DNA from: Cloeon dipterum
Taxonomy: Eukaryota; Arthropoda; Insecta; Ephemeroptera; Baetidae
Assembly (NCBI RefSeq): GCF_949628265.1
Contig: NC_088788.1
Location: 29,250,335 to 29,314,334 of the forward strand
Direction of reading: 5' to 3'
DNA length: 64,000 bases
The first letter of the stretch is position 1. Each line of letters begins with the position of its first letter. Position numbers and translations under genes: made by a program. A model generated the notes under the pieces. That model ran no database searches. It was not told the origin of the DNA and saw only the letters and a program-made list of their open reading frames with translations. Positions 52,701 to 64,000 of the stretch are shown in pieces.

Positions 52701-53873
52701 TCCCCAGTAGAGAACAAGGCCAAGCAAGGCCTCTCGTGACCCGATGCAAGCGGCGCCTTATGGACTTACTCACTTATTTAAAGGACACCCGCAGAGCCGC
52801 TGATTCTTTTGCGCATCCTGGAGGATGAATCCTCTGCTTTAGTGTTGCTAATTTGAGCATTTGACGAAAAGCTGGACGCGCGCGTGACCAATAAATCGAG
52901 CCTTTTTACAGCAGCAATTACGTTTGCGGATAATCGCTGCTTAATTAAATGGGCATTTGCAAAAGCCGCAGATTTAGGTTTTGCGCTGCGTGGAAAACTT
53001 GTTTACATCTTTTACGTTGCTGCGTGTATCGATTTCAGGTGAAATCAAATATATTTTCTCAGCTCTCCGGCAACACGGATAAAATCCGAATCTATCAAAA
53101 TTCCATAAAGCAATCGGCTTCGTGGCTAACCACGAATTTATTAATCCAATGCGCGCGCGTCTCAGTTTCCTACTTTCCTCCGACCGAAATGTCTTTTTTC
53201 TGGCAGGAGAAGAAGATTTTGGGAGAGTTCAAATTCCGCGTGCTGGGTGCCTGTTTCAAAGAAGGGAATTTATCGCTTCCCAGCCGTTCTGATCAGCGAC
53301 ATTATGTATTGGTCTCAACTAACGAGGCAGACATTGCTCATATTTCAGTCAGGGCTCTTACCTCCCGGAACGCGCCAACTTCTTCTCGAAAATGTAGGAG
53401 AAGGGCGATGAAAGATGATGGCACCCCATGGAGGTTCCCACCAGACAAACTTACCATCGATACTCTTCTGATTTATAACACCTACAAGAGCAATAGAGAA
53501 AAGACTCTCTTGGAACTGCCGCGATACACGCGAATTGACCACTCTAAAGTGTTGGAGATTCTTCTTTGCAGTAGCAAAATGCGCTCATCATAGTGACAAA
53601 TTTAGGCGAACATTTAAAAATGTAAATAAATCGTTATAATTTTCAAGCTTAATTCTATATCCACAGAACTAACGAGAAAGAAAATTATAAATAATTACAG
53701 CACAGCCCTTATAGAGATCCCTAAAAAATAATAATTCCTACATTTTTAATGAGATAAACTATCTCCCCTGTATATTATTTTCATTCGATAGTCAAGGAGA
53801 GAGATGCGAATATAAAGACTAAAAATAAATCGATGGTCATCATTTAAAAGAGCCAAACTTGCGCCAGTGCGCA
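46790..53873. other. 7-kb gene-free stretch
   Basis: It includes the longest isolated frame of the intergenic DNA (52949-53593, 214 codons), which has no recognised domain and no clear promoter or poly(A) context. GC-rich blocks lie near 50880-51130 and 51840-52110. Nothing here supports a gene call. Confidence 0.45.
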
Positions 53874-53874
53874 C

Positions 53875-53976
<102 letters not shown>

Positions 53977-54904
53977 TGCACTGTCAATTTATCTCCTCTT
54001 TCTTGGCGCGCAAGCAGCGATCGAGCGTCCAATTTATAGGATTTCCTAACGAGCTGCCACTTGGGCCATAAATCTGTTAATGCTCAATTGATCCCAAATC
54101 ACGTACTTTTACACACTGCAATGGAGCTGCTGCCTCAAGTTTACAACCGGCCAATGTGAATGGAGGACAAAGCAGATCCTTGCAGGCTCTCTGGCCCTTT
54201 GTGTGCACGCGGCGGTGTCAGGTGCGGCACTCTTTGAATACATTTAAATTATTAAATTATTCTCCTCTTGCTTGCATTAAGTTGCGTGACCAGATCGGTT
54301 ATTCGTGACCTGACCAAACAACAACAAAAATAACACACACGCGCGCGGCAGCTCTCTTTGTGCATGCGTTAATATATTCAAAGCTACCGCTGATCAGAGA
54401 TGAGGACCAGTGTTGGATGCTGAACTGCTTGTTTTACGTCATTTACATACTTTTTATCAACATTCCGCATCTCATTGTTAGGATTTGTCGCTTCAGTTCA
54501 CTAAAAAATTCAAGAATCTGTATGACTGCTTCTGTTTGATTTCTTTAAAAATTTTAAATGATTATGCAGAGGATACAAAAATGAGTGGACCTAAATGATA
54601 AAAATTAATGTTTTATGAAAGATAAATTTCATGGCAATGAAGATATGAAAAAGGTGATTCTTGGGCTATTTTTATCTCAAATTTAGGCTTCACAACAAAA
54701 TGAAATAAAAATCATAAAAAGCAACACCAGGTTGTGAATGCAATTTTGAATATATATTTCCGTAAGTCAAAAGGTGTGATCATTGGATTGATTAAATTAT
54801 TATGGGTTCTAATGTAGCTATATATGCTAAAATGATTTCTTGACAGTAAGCTGAATTGCACTGCTATGTTGGTTAAACGATAAATAGCTAGAGTTGTGAA
54901 ATTT

Positions 54905-55130
54905 TGTGCGTGATTTGGCTTCACGGGACAAATGTCTAGCGTTTCAATGTAGTCCTCGGTGCGGAGGCAAGTGGCCCTTGAGTGGGCTGGGTCCCTGTGC
55001 GGCCTGGTGCGCCCATGTTATCCGTTCGCGGTGTTATTGGGACCCGGGTTTCAGCATTCGTGCTAGTGCAGTGCGCGCCCTTCCCGGTCCTCCGATCCTC
55101 GGACAGGGATAAAAAGAGCAAAAAAAAAAA
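54905..55130 (+). mobile_element. GC-rich poly(A)-tailed retroposon (SINE or truncated LINE)
   Basis: A 226-bp GC-rich insert in AT-rich DNA ends in AAAAAGAGC followed by 11 A, and is bracketed by GAAATTT (54898-54904 and 55131-55137), a plausible 7-bp target duplication. Near the 5' end TGGCTTCACGGG resembles a Pol III A box, but I find no convincing B box. Plus and minus frames through it are open by composition. It may be a SINE or a 5'-truncated non-LTR retrotransposon; the family is not recognised. Confidence 0.6.
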
Positions 55131-55137
55131 GAAATTT

Positions 55138-56186
55138 ACTCTAACTTTAATAGAATCTTAAAATAGATTATGTGCGTTTCTGGATCTAAGTTGCATAATT
55201 ATAGTGAACTTACAAATTGGATTGTTTTATATTAATTGAAAATAATGATCAGAAAATCGCAACCACAACTCTTAATCTATCTGACTGAAGTATTATGCGC
55301 TTAGATAGTCATTATGAGAGTTATTCATTACCAAGAAATACAAACTGGACAACAAAAATGCAGATTGAGCGTGTAGACCAGGTGTGGAATAATAAATCAC
55401 AGCCTACCTGCATTCAGCATTACTATAAAAATGAATTCCATTGTCATGCAAGATCCACATTGAGCAGCGTGATTACCTGGGGGCATAAAGTACCGATACG
55501 CGTTCCTTTCATGTTGAGTGAAAGATGTGTAAAATATCACACTCTCTACCCCTATGCTAAACCCCTAAGGAATTGAGTCACTGAAATTTTTAAAATTGAG
55601 AGGAATGTCTACTCTAATGCCATACCCAAAGATTGAGGAAGCATTGGTGAATTTCTACTTTGATACGCAAACTGGATATTCGGCATCCCAAATATTTACT
55701 ACTTGACTTGCCTCCAATGTGACCTCTAATGAGCTTCTCTTTGCAGCGGAATGTTCTTACAGGGGTTTCCATATTTTTAGAGAAACGCATAGTTTGAATG
55801 ATGTGATACACTACTATATTTATTTTTTCCTGAAACCATATACATGAATTCAAACAGCTTTGTTAAACTGCTTTAAATATATTTTTCTTTGTTACTTAAT
55901 ATTTTTACCCCAAAACTAATAAAAATTGTTTAAGAGAACACAATTATAATTGGACAGTACAATTATAGAGTTTGATAAAATAGTAAAGACATAAAGATCA
56001 CATATAAATTGCAATGCACCTGCTATGAATGAGAGTAGGGTTAAAATAAAGTGTGGAGAGGGAGTTATCACTTGAGACAACTAAAATTCTATGGAAGGCA
56101 TAAGCATATTTAATTCTCTGTAACTAAAGGCCTCCTTTATCAATGCCATTATTATAAGTAAGTGTGCTAATGATTGAACGCGTAGT
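55138..56186. other. Downstream flank and probable 3' UTR of NBR1
   Basis: On the minus strand this follows the NBR1 stop. Candidate poly(A) signals on that strand are ATTAAA at 56114-56109 and AATAAA at 55824-55819. Short frames on both strands (55295-55576 plus, 55614-55853 minus) have no recognised similarity and are not called. Confidence 0.5.
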
Positions 56187-59100
56187 TTAACGGGAGCTTC
56201 CACCCTGTCTGGTGAGCAAGGAAGCAATAACCTCTTGCATGTTTTCTTTGTACGTGTCCAACAAGGTCTCGTTCAGTCTGTCATTCAAGAATCCCATTTC
56301 GGCCAAGGTAATGAGGTTTCGGGTGCGGGGATCGGTCATGGACTCATCTTCAGCAACAGCAGTAGGCTCAGCAACAATCGGCTTTGGGGCTTCAACAGTG
56401 GGTGAGACGTCGGAAGTCTGCAAGGCAGAGGGAACAATTAAATTTAAGGACCAGTTTAACAGACGACACTACAAAAAGTGAGCATTTTTCAGAGAATTTA
56501 TGTTCTAAAACTCGCACTTTGTACTATTTGAAAGAGTTTCTATCCGAAACACTTGTTATCGTTGTTCCAATGTTATTGACTCGCTTATCAAAGGAGATAG
56601 TCAATACCGGCCTTGTGTAACACTTCAAAAGACACTTACAACCACTGAATGTGCTGAGGAGGCGGAATTCTGCAAACTGCGCATGATGGCCTCAGCACTG
56701 CTAAATGCCTTGGCAGCCACATTCATAGCACCCGTCACCAGATTGTCAGGCAAAATCTGAACTGGGGATGATGATTTTTCCCTCTCGTTGGCTCTCTGTA
56801 TCACAAAATCAATATGATGACCCTGCATGCCACTTGATGTAATGTCAACTTGCCTGAGTCACGTTAGGAAAAAGCAGATCGCTGTTAAGTGCGTTCAAAT
56901 CCAGGACTGGGTACTTGATCTGGGTAGTGTCAGAGGTAGGTTCGCCATCAATATCAGCATCACTCTCAGAATTCTTAGGAGTGGTTGGTGGAGTTTTGCA
57001 AGGTTGGTTTCCAGGGGCCTGCAGTTCATTAGCAATCACTGATGTATCCAGTGAAACCGCATTAGATGCTTCGCCTTCATCTGCTACTTCCTTAGGACCT
57101 GAAATGATAATAAATGTTGTCACTTTTGTAGTATGAACAAATTTTCATTTGAATCAGCTTGAAATTTAGGATATCTTACCAGCCAGTTTTACCTTCACTA
57201 ATTTTTACTAGTCGATATTGATCATTTTCTTGCCCAAGAAGTGCAAGAAAGAATTTTCAATTTTATTTGCAGAAAAACCCAGCACTAGTGGTTACAGGAG
57301 GTAAAGAAATTTTGCTGCTTTGATAAATCGTATTTTTAAAAACCCAAAAAATATCACCAGAATTTTCTGTCTACCCATAGCTCAAGTCAAGGTCCTTGAC
57401 TTGAGCAAATAACTAACAAAATAATACAAACATATTTTTCATATTTTTAAAAGAGAAGCAATTAAGCCTGACGTTTTAGAGGATCTCTAATTCAAAATTC
57501 TCTGCAGCTATTGCTATGATTAAGAATTTAATGACGCGGGAATAGCTGCTGTACAGCGTGTATGTTAATGTTAATTTTTTTCCTCTCAGAATTTCACTCC
57601 TAGCTGAAATAATTTCCGCCCAGAATCAAGCCATTTATTTGTTAAATTTAATTTTCAACATGCTTATATGTAAATAATTCTTGCCGGATAATGGTTTACA
57701 AAAATTACTTTTCTTATAGAAAATTGCAGTTTGTATGCAACTCTGTTCAATTTGAAGCTAGTGCAGCTAACTTTATTTATAGTCACTGTTTCTTAGTTCA
57801 AGGAAAAACCATAATACATATGCGAGGCTCACCTTCATCAAATTTATACTGATAGCATTGTGGCATAGGGATGTGCACAAAACTGTCTGAATCATCCGAA
57901 TCAGACGAAGTGTCATCATCATCATCAACCTCCTCATCATCATCGTCGTGGCCACTTTCATATTCTTCCCGATCCTTATCCTTGGTAATGGATCCAGTCA
58001 TGTCTGCTTCGCGAATTTCTAATTTAGAGAGCTCACAATGAGTCACCACTGACACAGCACAAAATAAACATCATGAAACTGAACTGACCTTTTATGAAAG
58101 GATGTTGTGTTAGAGTGTTACTACACAAAGGGGTGATCTCAGTATGCGTCTCACCTGGAATCGGATTGACAGTGAAGGAGCAACGGAGCGCTTGGCCAAA
58201 GCGCTCATCCTCTTGGTAAAAGTGGAAGTAGCACTCAAACAGACCAGGATGGACTGAAGAATTCAAAGTATAAATTATCATTTAAAGTAGCAGAGAAAGT
58301 TGAAACTTACGAGGAACTTGGAAAAAGGTTGAAATCGAGGTTTGGCAACCAGGTTGCAAAGCGGGAGCTGAAATCGTTTGCTCATTCACAGTGATGCCTG
58401 TCGAAGCGTGAGCAAGGCGCAAAATAGTCTGGAATATTAAGCAGCATCATTAGAAACCACAATTTTTAGTGTGCGAACAATGCAAACAGCGTTTTTTACT
58501 TGTTTGCGGCAGCCTGCATATAATACTGGCGTTTTAAGCTCTCTGCTGAAATATCCTGCTTCCCAGCCCTCAGAAGAGAAAGAAGGCTCGTTAATTAGGG
58601 CTGCAACCAGCAGCCGAAATTATAGAGCAGGACATATCAGTAGAAAGTGCATTTCATTTCTGCTGATAAACGTTTTACTCTGCATAACTTGTAAAGTAAA
58701 TTGGCTTTTAATTTTAAAACGTAGTTACTGATTTTACCTACTTCATTTCATGTGTCTGAAATTCTCATTTATAGATTTTTACTTGGAGCATAACTTATGT
58801 TGTAATAGCTTAAGCTCATGCTTTCAGCTATCAATGCTTTGCACTTAATCCTAATCCTCTTATTAAAATGATTTGAAAAAGAGGAATATACAAAATATTT
58901 AAAGCGGTTTATAACAAAGATGTCCAGAAATTGAAAAAATAGATAACAATTTAGAACGCAATTCATATCCATTGAATGACGAGCTTGAAATTTAGATAAA
59001 CCTTCTGACCTTTTCATTCCATGCCATCTCTCCAACATTCTTGACAACCCACAAAGCTGAGTAGATATTGCCTTCTTCCAGTTTGTTTACGATTGAGGTC

Positions 59101-61565
59101 TCTCCCTCCAGCAAGACGATGGCATCATATTTGCTTGATGGTCTGATGCTTTCAGGAGGACTGAGTGGCACATTCTCGTATTTAGGCTCTTCATAGACAG
59201 GAGCAGAAGCATCCAGTTGTTCCCTTGACTCCATTGGCATCCTCAAAGTCTTCTTGGCTATGATCTTGCTACGTCTAGCCTCCAGCTGCTCCATTTTCCT
59301 GGTCATTTTTCCTAGCTTCCTTTCACCCTTGTGCTTATAAGTGGATGGTCCAGCAGCTTCGTCCAACTCCAGACTCATCTTCTGAGATCGACTCTGCAGT
59401 TTCTGCAGCTTTTTCTCAAGCTTCATGCACTTGATGTCAACCATTCCAAGTGCACCCTTGTGCAACTCGTGTGGACCAGTCTCGTGGCGGGCATGGTCAC
59501 CATGTTTGTTGTGGTGGTGGTGATGGCGGCCATGGCGGAGGGTCAGCTTTTCATCAATCATCTGGCCTATTTCAGCCACCATTTCTGAACGGAACTGGAA
59601 TAAGAGAATTTGAAGATCATTTTTAACTTTCTGCTGTTCTGAAATTAAAAATAAAAGTACAACTGCCAGCCAAAAAGCATGAAAATTTAAATTTTTATAA
59701 ATCAGCTTTAACATTGTATTTAGATCACAGTTGTGTGAATGTCTGCGACATAATTGACGACGGTCAGCAGCAGAAAAAGACATGAATAATACATAATAAT
59801 TTGATTTACCTTCTTCATGTAATCGGCAAACCACGGAGGTAGGTTTTTAGTATTTACACCTACGACCTCTTCGTCAGCCAATGTGTCTTTTTGTGTAATA
59901 ACTGTCAGCATAACAGTTTCTCCACAGTTGACAAGCTAGAGGGTAACTTTGGTAAGCAACATGGCATAGCCAAAATTAAAAAGTAGAATTACCTCAAGAG
60001 CTTTATGGAAATCTTGTTCGCAATCAAGGTTCCACTGAAACGAGATAAATAGTTGGATTTATTAAAAACAATGAATGTCTGGGCTAGTAGCAAATAATAT
60101 TAAAGAACAACCCTGGAACTCTTATTCTAAAACCAATTTTATTGTGAATATTTGTATTCAACATTTATGTAGGAAAATTTGAGCCATTTAAATAAATGCC
60201 AGTCGTCACGTACAAAATAATATTATTAAAGATAAAGCACTGTATCAGGAAGAAGGGTGTTTCAAAACATTCTTCAGGAATGACAAATATAGCTGGTACT
60301 AGGGCTGCCAGATAGCCAAAGAAAAAACCCAAAGATTTCCCCCTCCACTCCTACAAGTCTAGGTTTAATTTTGGGTCCAAATACTCGTAGATCACTAAAT
60401 CTCCCATGCTATATTTTAAAAACAAACCCGAAAAAATAAAAATACCTGGATTTGTCCAGGTAAAATGCCCTAGCTGGTACATAAAAACTTACAAGGATCA
60501 ATAATTTATTGCCATTATTCGAATTTAGGTTGAAACAGCTCCCCTCTACCATTGTACACACCAATACTAAAAACAGCAGTTTTGGGCAGTTCAAATTTCA
60601 CCGAGTTACTAATTTTTCTTCAAAGTAGTTAGTCATTACTAATAGAATATTTTCCACGGATATATTTTCAGTTTTGTCAGATTATCTGGTGGTTTTAGGA
60701 ATGTCTATCCTACACAAAATGCATATCATTGTACAAAATACAAAAAATTAAACAAATAAATAAAATAATGTCTTCTTTTTTATCTACACGGGAAAAAAGA
60801 ACTGAAATCAAGAACGCAGCTAATCGCAAGTAACTAAATGGAGATTTCGATACGACTGTTATCAAAGATTGAGTATTGTCAAACAGATATAGGGTTGTTT
60901 CTAACAGCCATAATTTTTACTTCTTGACTTTAAAATATTAATTAGTTTTTATTCGCCTTTTATACAATTTTTGTAGATTTTCAAAGCAGAATAATAATAT
61001 CATTTGGACCAATAATAAACCGATGCAATGCATTTCAAATCGGTCGCTCAGACTCAAATCTAATTTTAACCAACCGACGACTCGACACAAACCCCACAAA
61101 TGCAGCACGCGCGTCTCAGCGATAAAACAGAGCTTAAAGCCAACTTGTGCAATGCGCAGAAATAATCGTCGTCAAAATATTAACCCATAGCAACCAAGAT
61201 TCATACCTCGTTTTTCGTATTACACTCGCCGTTGCCGTCCTTGAACCATGTGCAGACAAATCTCAGATGATTCTTCGACAGAGCTGCTTCAGAAGCCTGA
61301 AATGGGGCGCAAAAGTAATAAGCACATTTCACTTTTGCACATGAAAAAGAGAAAGCAAAAATTACACCAGTTTCAGGTCTGTCAGGTGCATATCCTCGAT
61401 TCTAGAACTTACCCAATGGCTGCGGAGCTCGAGCAAACTACGCGGCTGAGCATTAAAGGTTGCGAGTTTCAAAGGTCCACTGGAGAAACCACTCTTATTG
61501 TCGCTGGAGCTGGAAACCCAGAGGAATTGCCGCTTGTAGTAGGAGAAGCCGTATTCGCCGGCCAT
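56187..61565 (-). CDS. Nbr1: NBR1-type selective autophagy receptor, 11 exons
   Basis: Minus-strand exons: 61413-61565, 61207-61296, 59993-60034, 59810-59935, 59010-59594, 58311-58428, 58155-58253, 57833-58048, 56854-57098, 56640-56795 (or to 56822), 56187-56417; about 686 aa. In order: PB1 (about 10-112) with an acidic OPCA motif (WFKDGNGEC..DCEQDFHKAL); a PPWFADYMKK segment; a His-rich then charged, probably coiled region (138-290); the NBR1/FW domain (about 293-404; SALWVVKNVGEMAWNEK, then LHPGLFECYFHF..ERFGQALRCSFTV); an acidic run ending in the LIR-like SDSFVHIP (about 458-465); and a C-terminal UBA (about 641-683, LAEMGFLNDRLNETLLD). PB1 plus FW plus UBA identifies NBR1, not ILRUN. Family role: the receptor binds ubiquitin by UBA and Atg8 by LIR and delivers cargo to autophagosomes. 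No ZZ zinc finger is visible. The start is the ATG at 61565, 31 nt after the predicted initiator. Confidence 0.92.
60300..60472. mobile_element. 173-bp hAT-like MITE in an NBR1 intron
   Basis: The sequence starts TAGGGCTGCCAGATAG and ends ATGCCCTA (TAGGGC inverted ends). It is flanked on both sides by a perfect GCTGGTAC (60292-60299 and 60473-60480), an 8-bp target duplication. Short TAGGG-type ends with 8-bp duplications are typical of non-autonomous hAT elements. A small hairpin CCTGGA/TCCAGG lies near the right end. It sits in the intron between NBR1 exons 2 and 3, away from splice sites. Confidence 0.8.
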
Positions 61566-61593
61566 TCTTGCTGCCAGCCGCACTTGCGAAACC

Positions 61594-61625
61594 ACTGACA
61601 ATCACTCCACTCGATTATTTATATA
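61594..61625 (-). promoter_or_regulatory. TATA/Inr core promoter of NBR1
   Basis: On the minus strand TATATAAA (61625-61618) lies 29 bp upstream of the A of TCAGT (61598-61594). The predicted start near 61596 leaves a 31-nt 5' leader before the ATG. A GA-rich run, (AG)n at about 61630-61647, sits just upstream and could serve as a GAGA-type element. Confidence 0.75.
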
Positions 61626-61647
61626 GCCAGAGAGAGAGAGAGAGAGA

Positions 61648-62878
61648 TTATTACGCCAAGTGCACACAACGTTAACTCAGCGTTCAGTGTATGGTTAGTC
61701 ACCCAGCTATCAAAACAAAGACGTCATTGAAGGTAGTACTAGTGTGCTATTTGCCAACTTAACAAAATTTTATATATCCGAGCTTTTTTCATTCAGGAAC
61801 AATTATTGGTCAAAAATTATCAAGAAAATTGTAAATACTTTTCATAGTATTATAAAATAATAATTTTGCAAGGATATGTTCAGTTATTCATTGAAAATTT
61901 AAAACCACCAAACTCTGTCTGGTTTTACAAACCATGTAGCTATCTGATTGGCCATATCGGGATGTTGTGGACCAATGGGATGACAATTTCCAAATGAATG
62001 TTCCAAATGTGCGCCAAGCGTGCGTGTGAAGGATGATGCAAGCTGTAGGTTATACCTGGGCCGTACGTACACGGTATTTTCTCCCATTGAGACAGTAAAA
62101 GCTTTTTGTCTGACATTAAAAGATGTCGTTATAATGTTGCTAAATATTTCTAGTCGAATATTTCATGATTCTGTTACTTCTGAGTGAGGTTTACAAGAAG
62201 ATTATATAATCTAAAATACACCTCTTAAAGCATCAATGGCTAGTTAAGTTTCTGCCTGTTACTGGATTGTCATCGGCTTTCGTTGTAAATTTTAAGAAAA
62301 AAAGTCTCTTAAAAATTTGATTTTTTTATTTCAAAAAATACTTTTTATGAGGAGGGTGTGTGTTATCCCTTTCCGCATTTGTCTTCTTTGTGTTTGCATC
62401 TTAAATATCTTTAAATGTCAATAATAATTTATCTTATTACTCCTGTACATAAAATAAATTTCTAGCTTATATTCAATTATATTTCGGGTATGATGAAATT
62501 TAATCTGATTTTAAGATCCAAGATATTTATACTTATCAATAATTCATTTAAAATAATCTACGTAATTGAAATTAGTTAATATTGAGTGTCGCTTAACCAT
62601 TATAAGCAAGTTTTCAAACCATAAAAATCATCTATGTACATATTTTTCAATAAAACCATATCTTTAATGAGTTGTGTAGAGTTTAATTTTGTTAATTTTA
62701 ATCTAATGACAGACGGACGTTTCTACTGTACACATAAAAGTTTTACTCATTCACATTTCCTTTTACAGGTAGCATTATGCCATTTAAATATATGTTTTTC
62801 TTTTATATGGTAAGTACGTTGCTATAGGCATCATGTTGCGCGTAACGCCCAAGAGGCAGCAGTGAATCTTGTTGGTTC
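61648..62878. other. Intergenic gap between NBR1 and the CUB-protein gene
   Basis: 1.2 kb that should hold the 3' UTR of the upstream CUB gene (minus-strand ATTAAA-type signal near 62665) and the NBR1 proximal promoter. A GC-richer patch at 61905-62090 has a 62-codon minus frame with no recognised similarity. Nothing else was identified. Confidence 0.5.
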
Positions 62879-63773
62879 TCACCAAAACGTAGAATGCCGA
62901 ACAGTCACTGTATTGTACCTCTGTTCACTCTTGCGTCTCCAAATCGTCCACACTTTGCCGCGCACTCTCCAGACCAGCATCACCGCCATTAGCACAAGAC
63001 ACATTGTAACTATGGCGGCGCAGATGGTCAGCAGGGCAAGGGTCAACATGTCGTAGCACTCCTCTAGCTCGGATTCGCGCTCGTCTGAGCTCCAGTCGAT
63101 CAAGACGTGAGGCGCACCTTTGCTGGCCATCAGCGTAAACTTGAAAGTATCGACGGGTTCTTCCAAAGTAACATTCCAGCTCTTTGAATCGTGGCACAGT
63201 TTGTGTATCTGGTCTGACACCTTGACTTGGAGGAAATTTGTTCTGCAGTCTTTTGCTAGGTTCAGTTTTTCTATTCTGATTTTGGATATGTTTGCTTGGA
63301 TATTCCATTGGCACAGAATCGGGGAGCTGACGTATTTGTCAACCGTAGGGAAATGGAAGAAGGAGGCGGAATTTGTGGCGTTTTCGACCATGATTTTGCC
63401 GTGACCGCAGTGCAGGTGCTCAGGGTCAGGGGGCATGAACTGGTAACGCCCCTGGAACTGGTACAGCTCAGGCGAGTTCTTTGTCGATGAGTCAAGCAGG
63501 TCTGGATTGAGGCGCAGTTTCAGCTGCAGCACCATTTCCGACCCGCGCGAGTGGTATATCAGTGGATGCTGGTGCTTTTCAGAAACGCGCCCACCGCACT
63601 CGCAGCCCAAGTGAATGCTCTCGATCTTCTCCGTGACGATGAGCCGATCGTAAGATGTGTTAAGTCGCACGTTTGGATCGCAAATTGCGTTGTTGCACTT
63701 AAACAGTGGTTCGAAAACAGCATGATTCAGATGCAGCCTCACTGTGTGTCCTTCAGGAGCAATGAATCTGTAC
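62879..63773 (-). CDS. CUB-domain single-pass membrane protein, last exon (5' partial)
   Basis: One large terminal exon begins after an acceptor (..TGTATTACAG, minus strand) at 63773 and ends with a TGA at 62881-62879; 298 residues are visible, and the earlier exons lie outside the window. It opens inside a CUB-like domain (YRFIAPEGHTVRLHL, then YDRLIVTE..CECGG). A second CUB-like module follows (CGHGKIMVEN to VLIDW, with SPILCQWNI). Then comes an acidic stretch, a transmembrane segment (about residues 248-270, LTLALLTICAAIVTM onward) and a short basic cytoplasmic tail ending RHSTFW. Topology is type I. CUB membrane proteins often act as co-receptors or channel auxiliaries; the particular family is not recognised, so no name is given. 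Confidence 0.82.
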
Positions 63774-64000
63774 CTGTAATACATGTCCACGTTTAGTAAA
63801 TTTTATATAATTTATCTAAAAGAGCAGGCGTTCTTCCAGTACTGTTTATACTTTTGATGTTATAAAAATGTGAGAGTAAACAACAATATAATTATGATTT
63901 TGTAGGTGTTCTTATATGCTTTCGAAGAAGCGAAAAAAGCCAAATTTTATATTAAAAATTACACTAGCACTTCTTTTCAAAGGAAAGGAATTTATATTTT

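Noticed and set aside
56823..56853. 31-nt intron between NBR1 exons 9 and 10
   Set aside because: Shorter than spliceosomal introns can normally be. The next acceptor downstream keeps the frame with a 58-nt intron.
59331..59588. Plus-strand frame antisense to NBR1 exon 5
   Set aside because: Shadow of the well-supported minus-strand coding exon.

Overview
The window is nuclear DNA from an arthropod, most likely an insect outside the fruit flies. The evidence is spliced genes with short AT-rich introns, TATA boxes about 30 bp upstream of TCAGT initiators, an NBR1-type autophagy receptor, and large AT-rich gene-poor stretches. I cannot name the species. All gene models were built by eye from reading frames and splice signals, without homology searches.

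Left end (1-755): the last coding exon and poly(A) signal of an unrecognised plus-strand gene whose earlier exons lie outside the window. Then about 9 kb without a recognisable gene. From 9838 to about 16438 lies a tandem duplication carrying two five-exon secreted serine-protease homologues on the plus strand. Both keep the chymotrypsin-fold disulphides and the catalytic Asp, but the catalytic His is Thr and the catalytic Ser is Asn, so both should be inactive pseudoproteases. Parts of the two copies are almost identical and other parts are clearly diverged, a pattern expected from gene conversion.

Middle (16.6-54.9 kb): mostly gene-free. It holds two identical tRNA-Glu(CTC) genes on opposite strands, a decayed third tRNA-Glu, and, directly behind that, a 1.2-kb nearly perfect inverted-repeat (foldback) DNA element with an 8-bp target duplication. 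It also holds a 98-100-bp dispersed repeat shared with the protease duplication, long CT and AG microsatellites, and a degenerate hammerhead-ribozyme-like motif on the minus strand near 46.7 kb. A GC-rich poly(A)-tailed retroposon lies at 54.9 kb.

Right end (56-64 kb), minus strand: a complete 11-exon NBR1-type selective-autophagy receptor (PB1 domain, NBR1/FW domain, an acidic LIR-like motif, C-terminal UBA) with its own TATA/Inr promoter, no visible ZZ zinc finger, and a small hAT-like MITE in its third intron. Upstream of it is the large last exon of a CUB-domain single-pass membrane protein that continues beyond the window.

The genes do not form a pathway: NBR1 acts in cytosolic cargo autophagy, the protease homologues are extracellular, and the CUB protein is at the cell surface. 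The items most worth following up are the foldback element beside the tRNA relic, the hammerhead-like motif, the homogenised pseudoprotease pair, and the ZZ-less NBR1.
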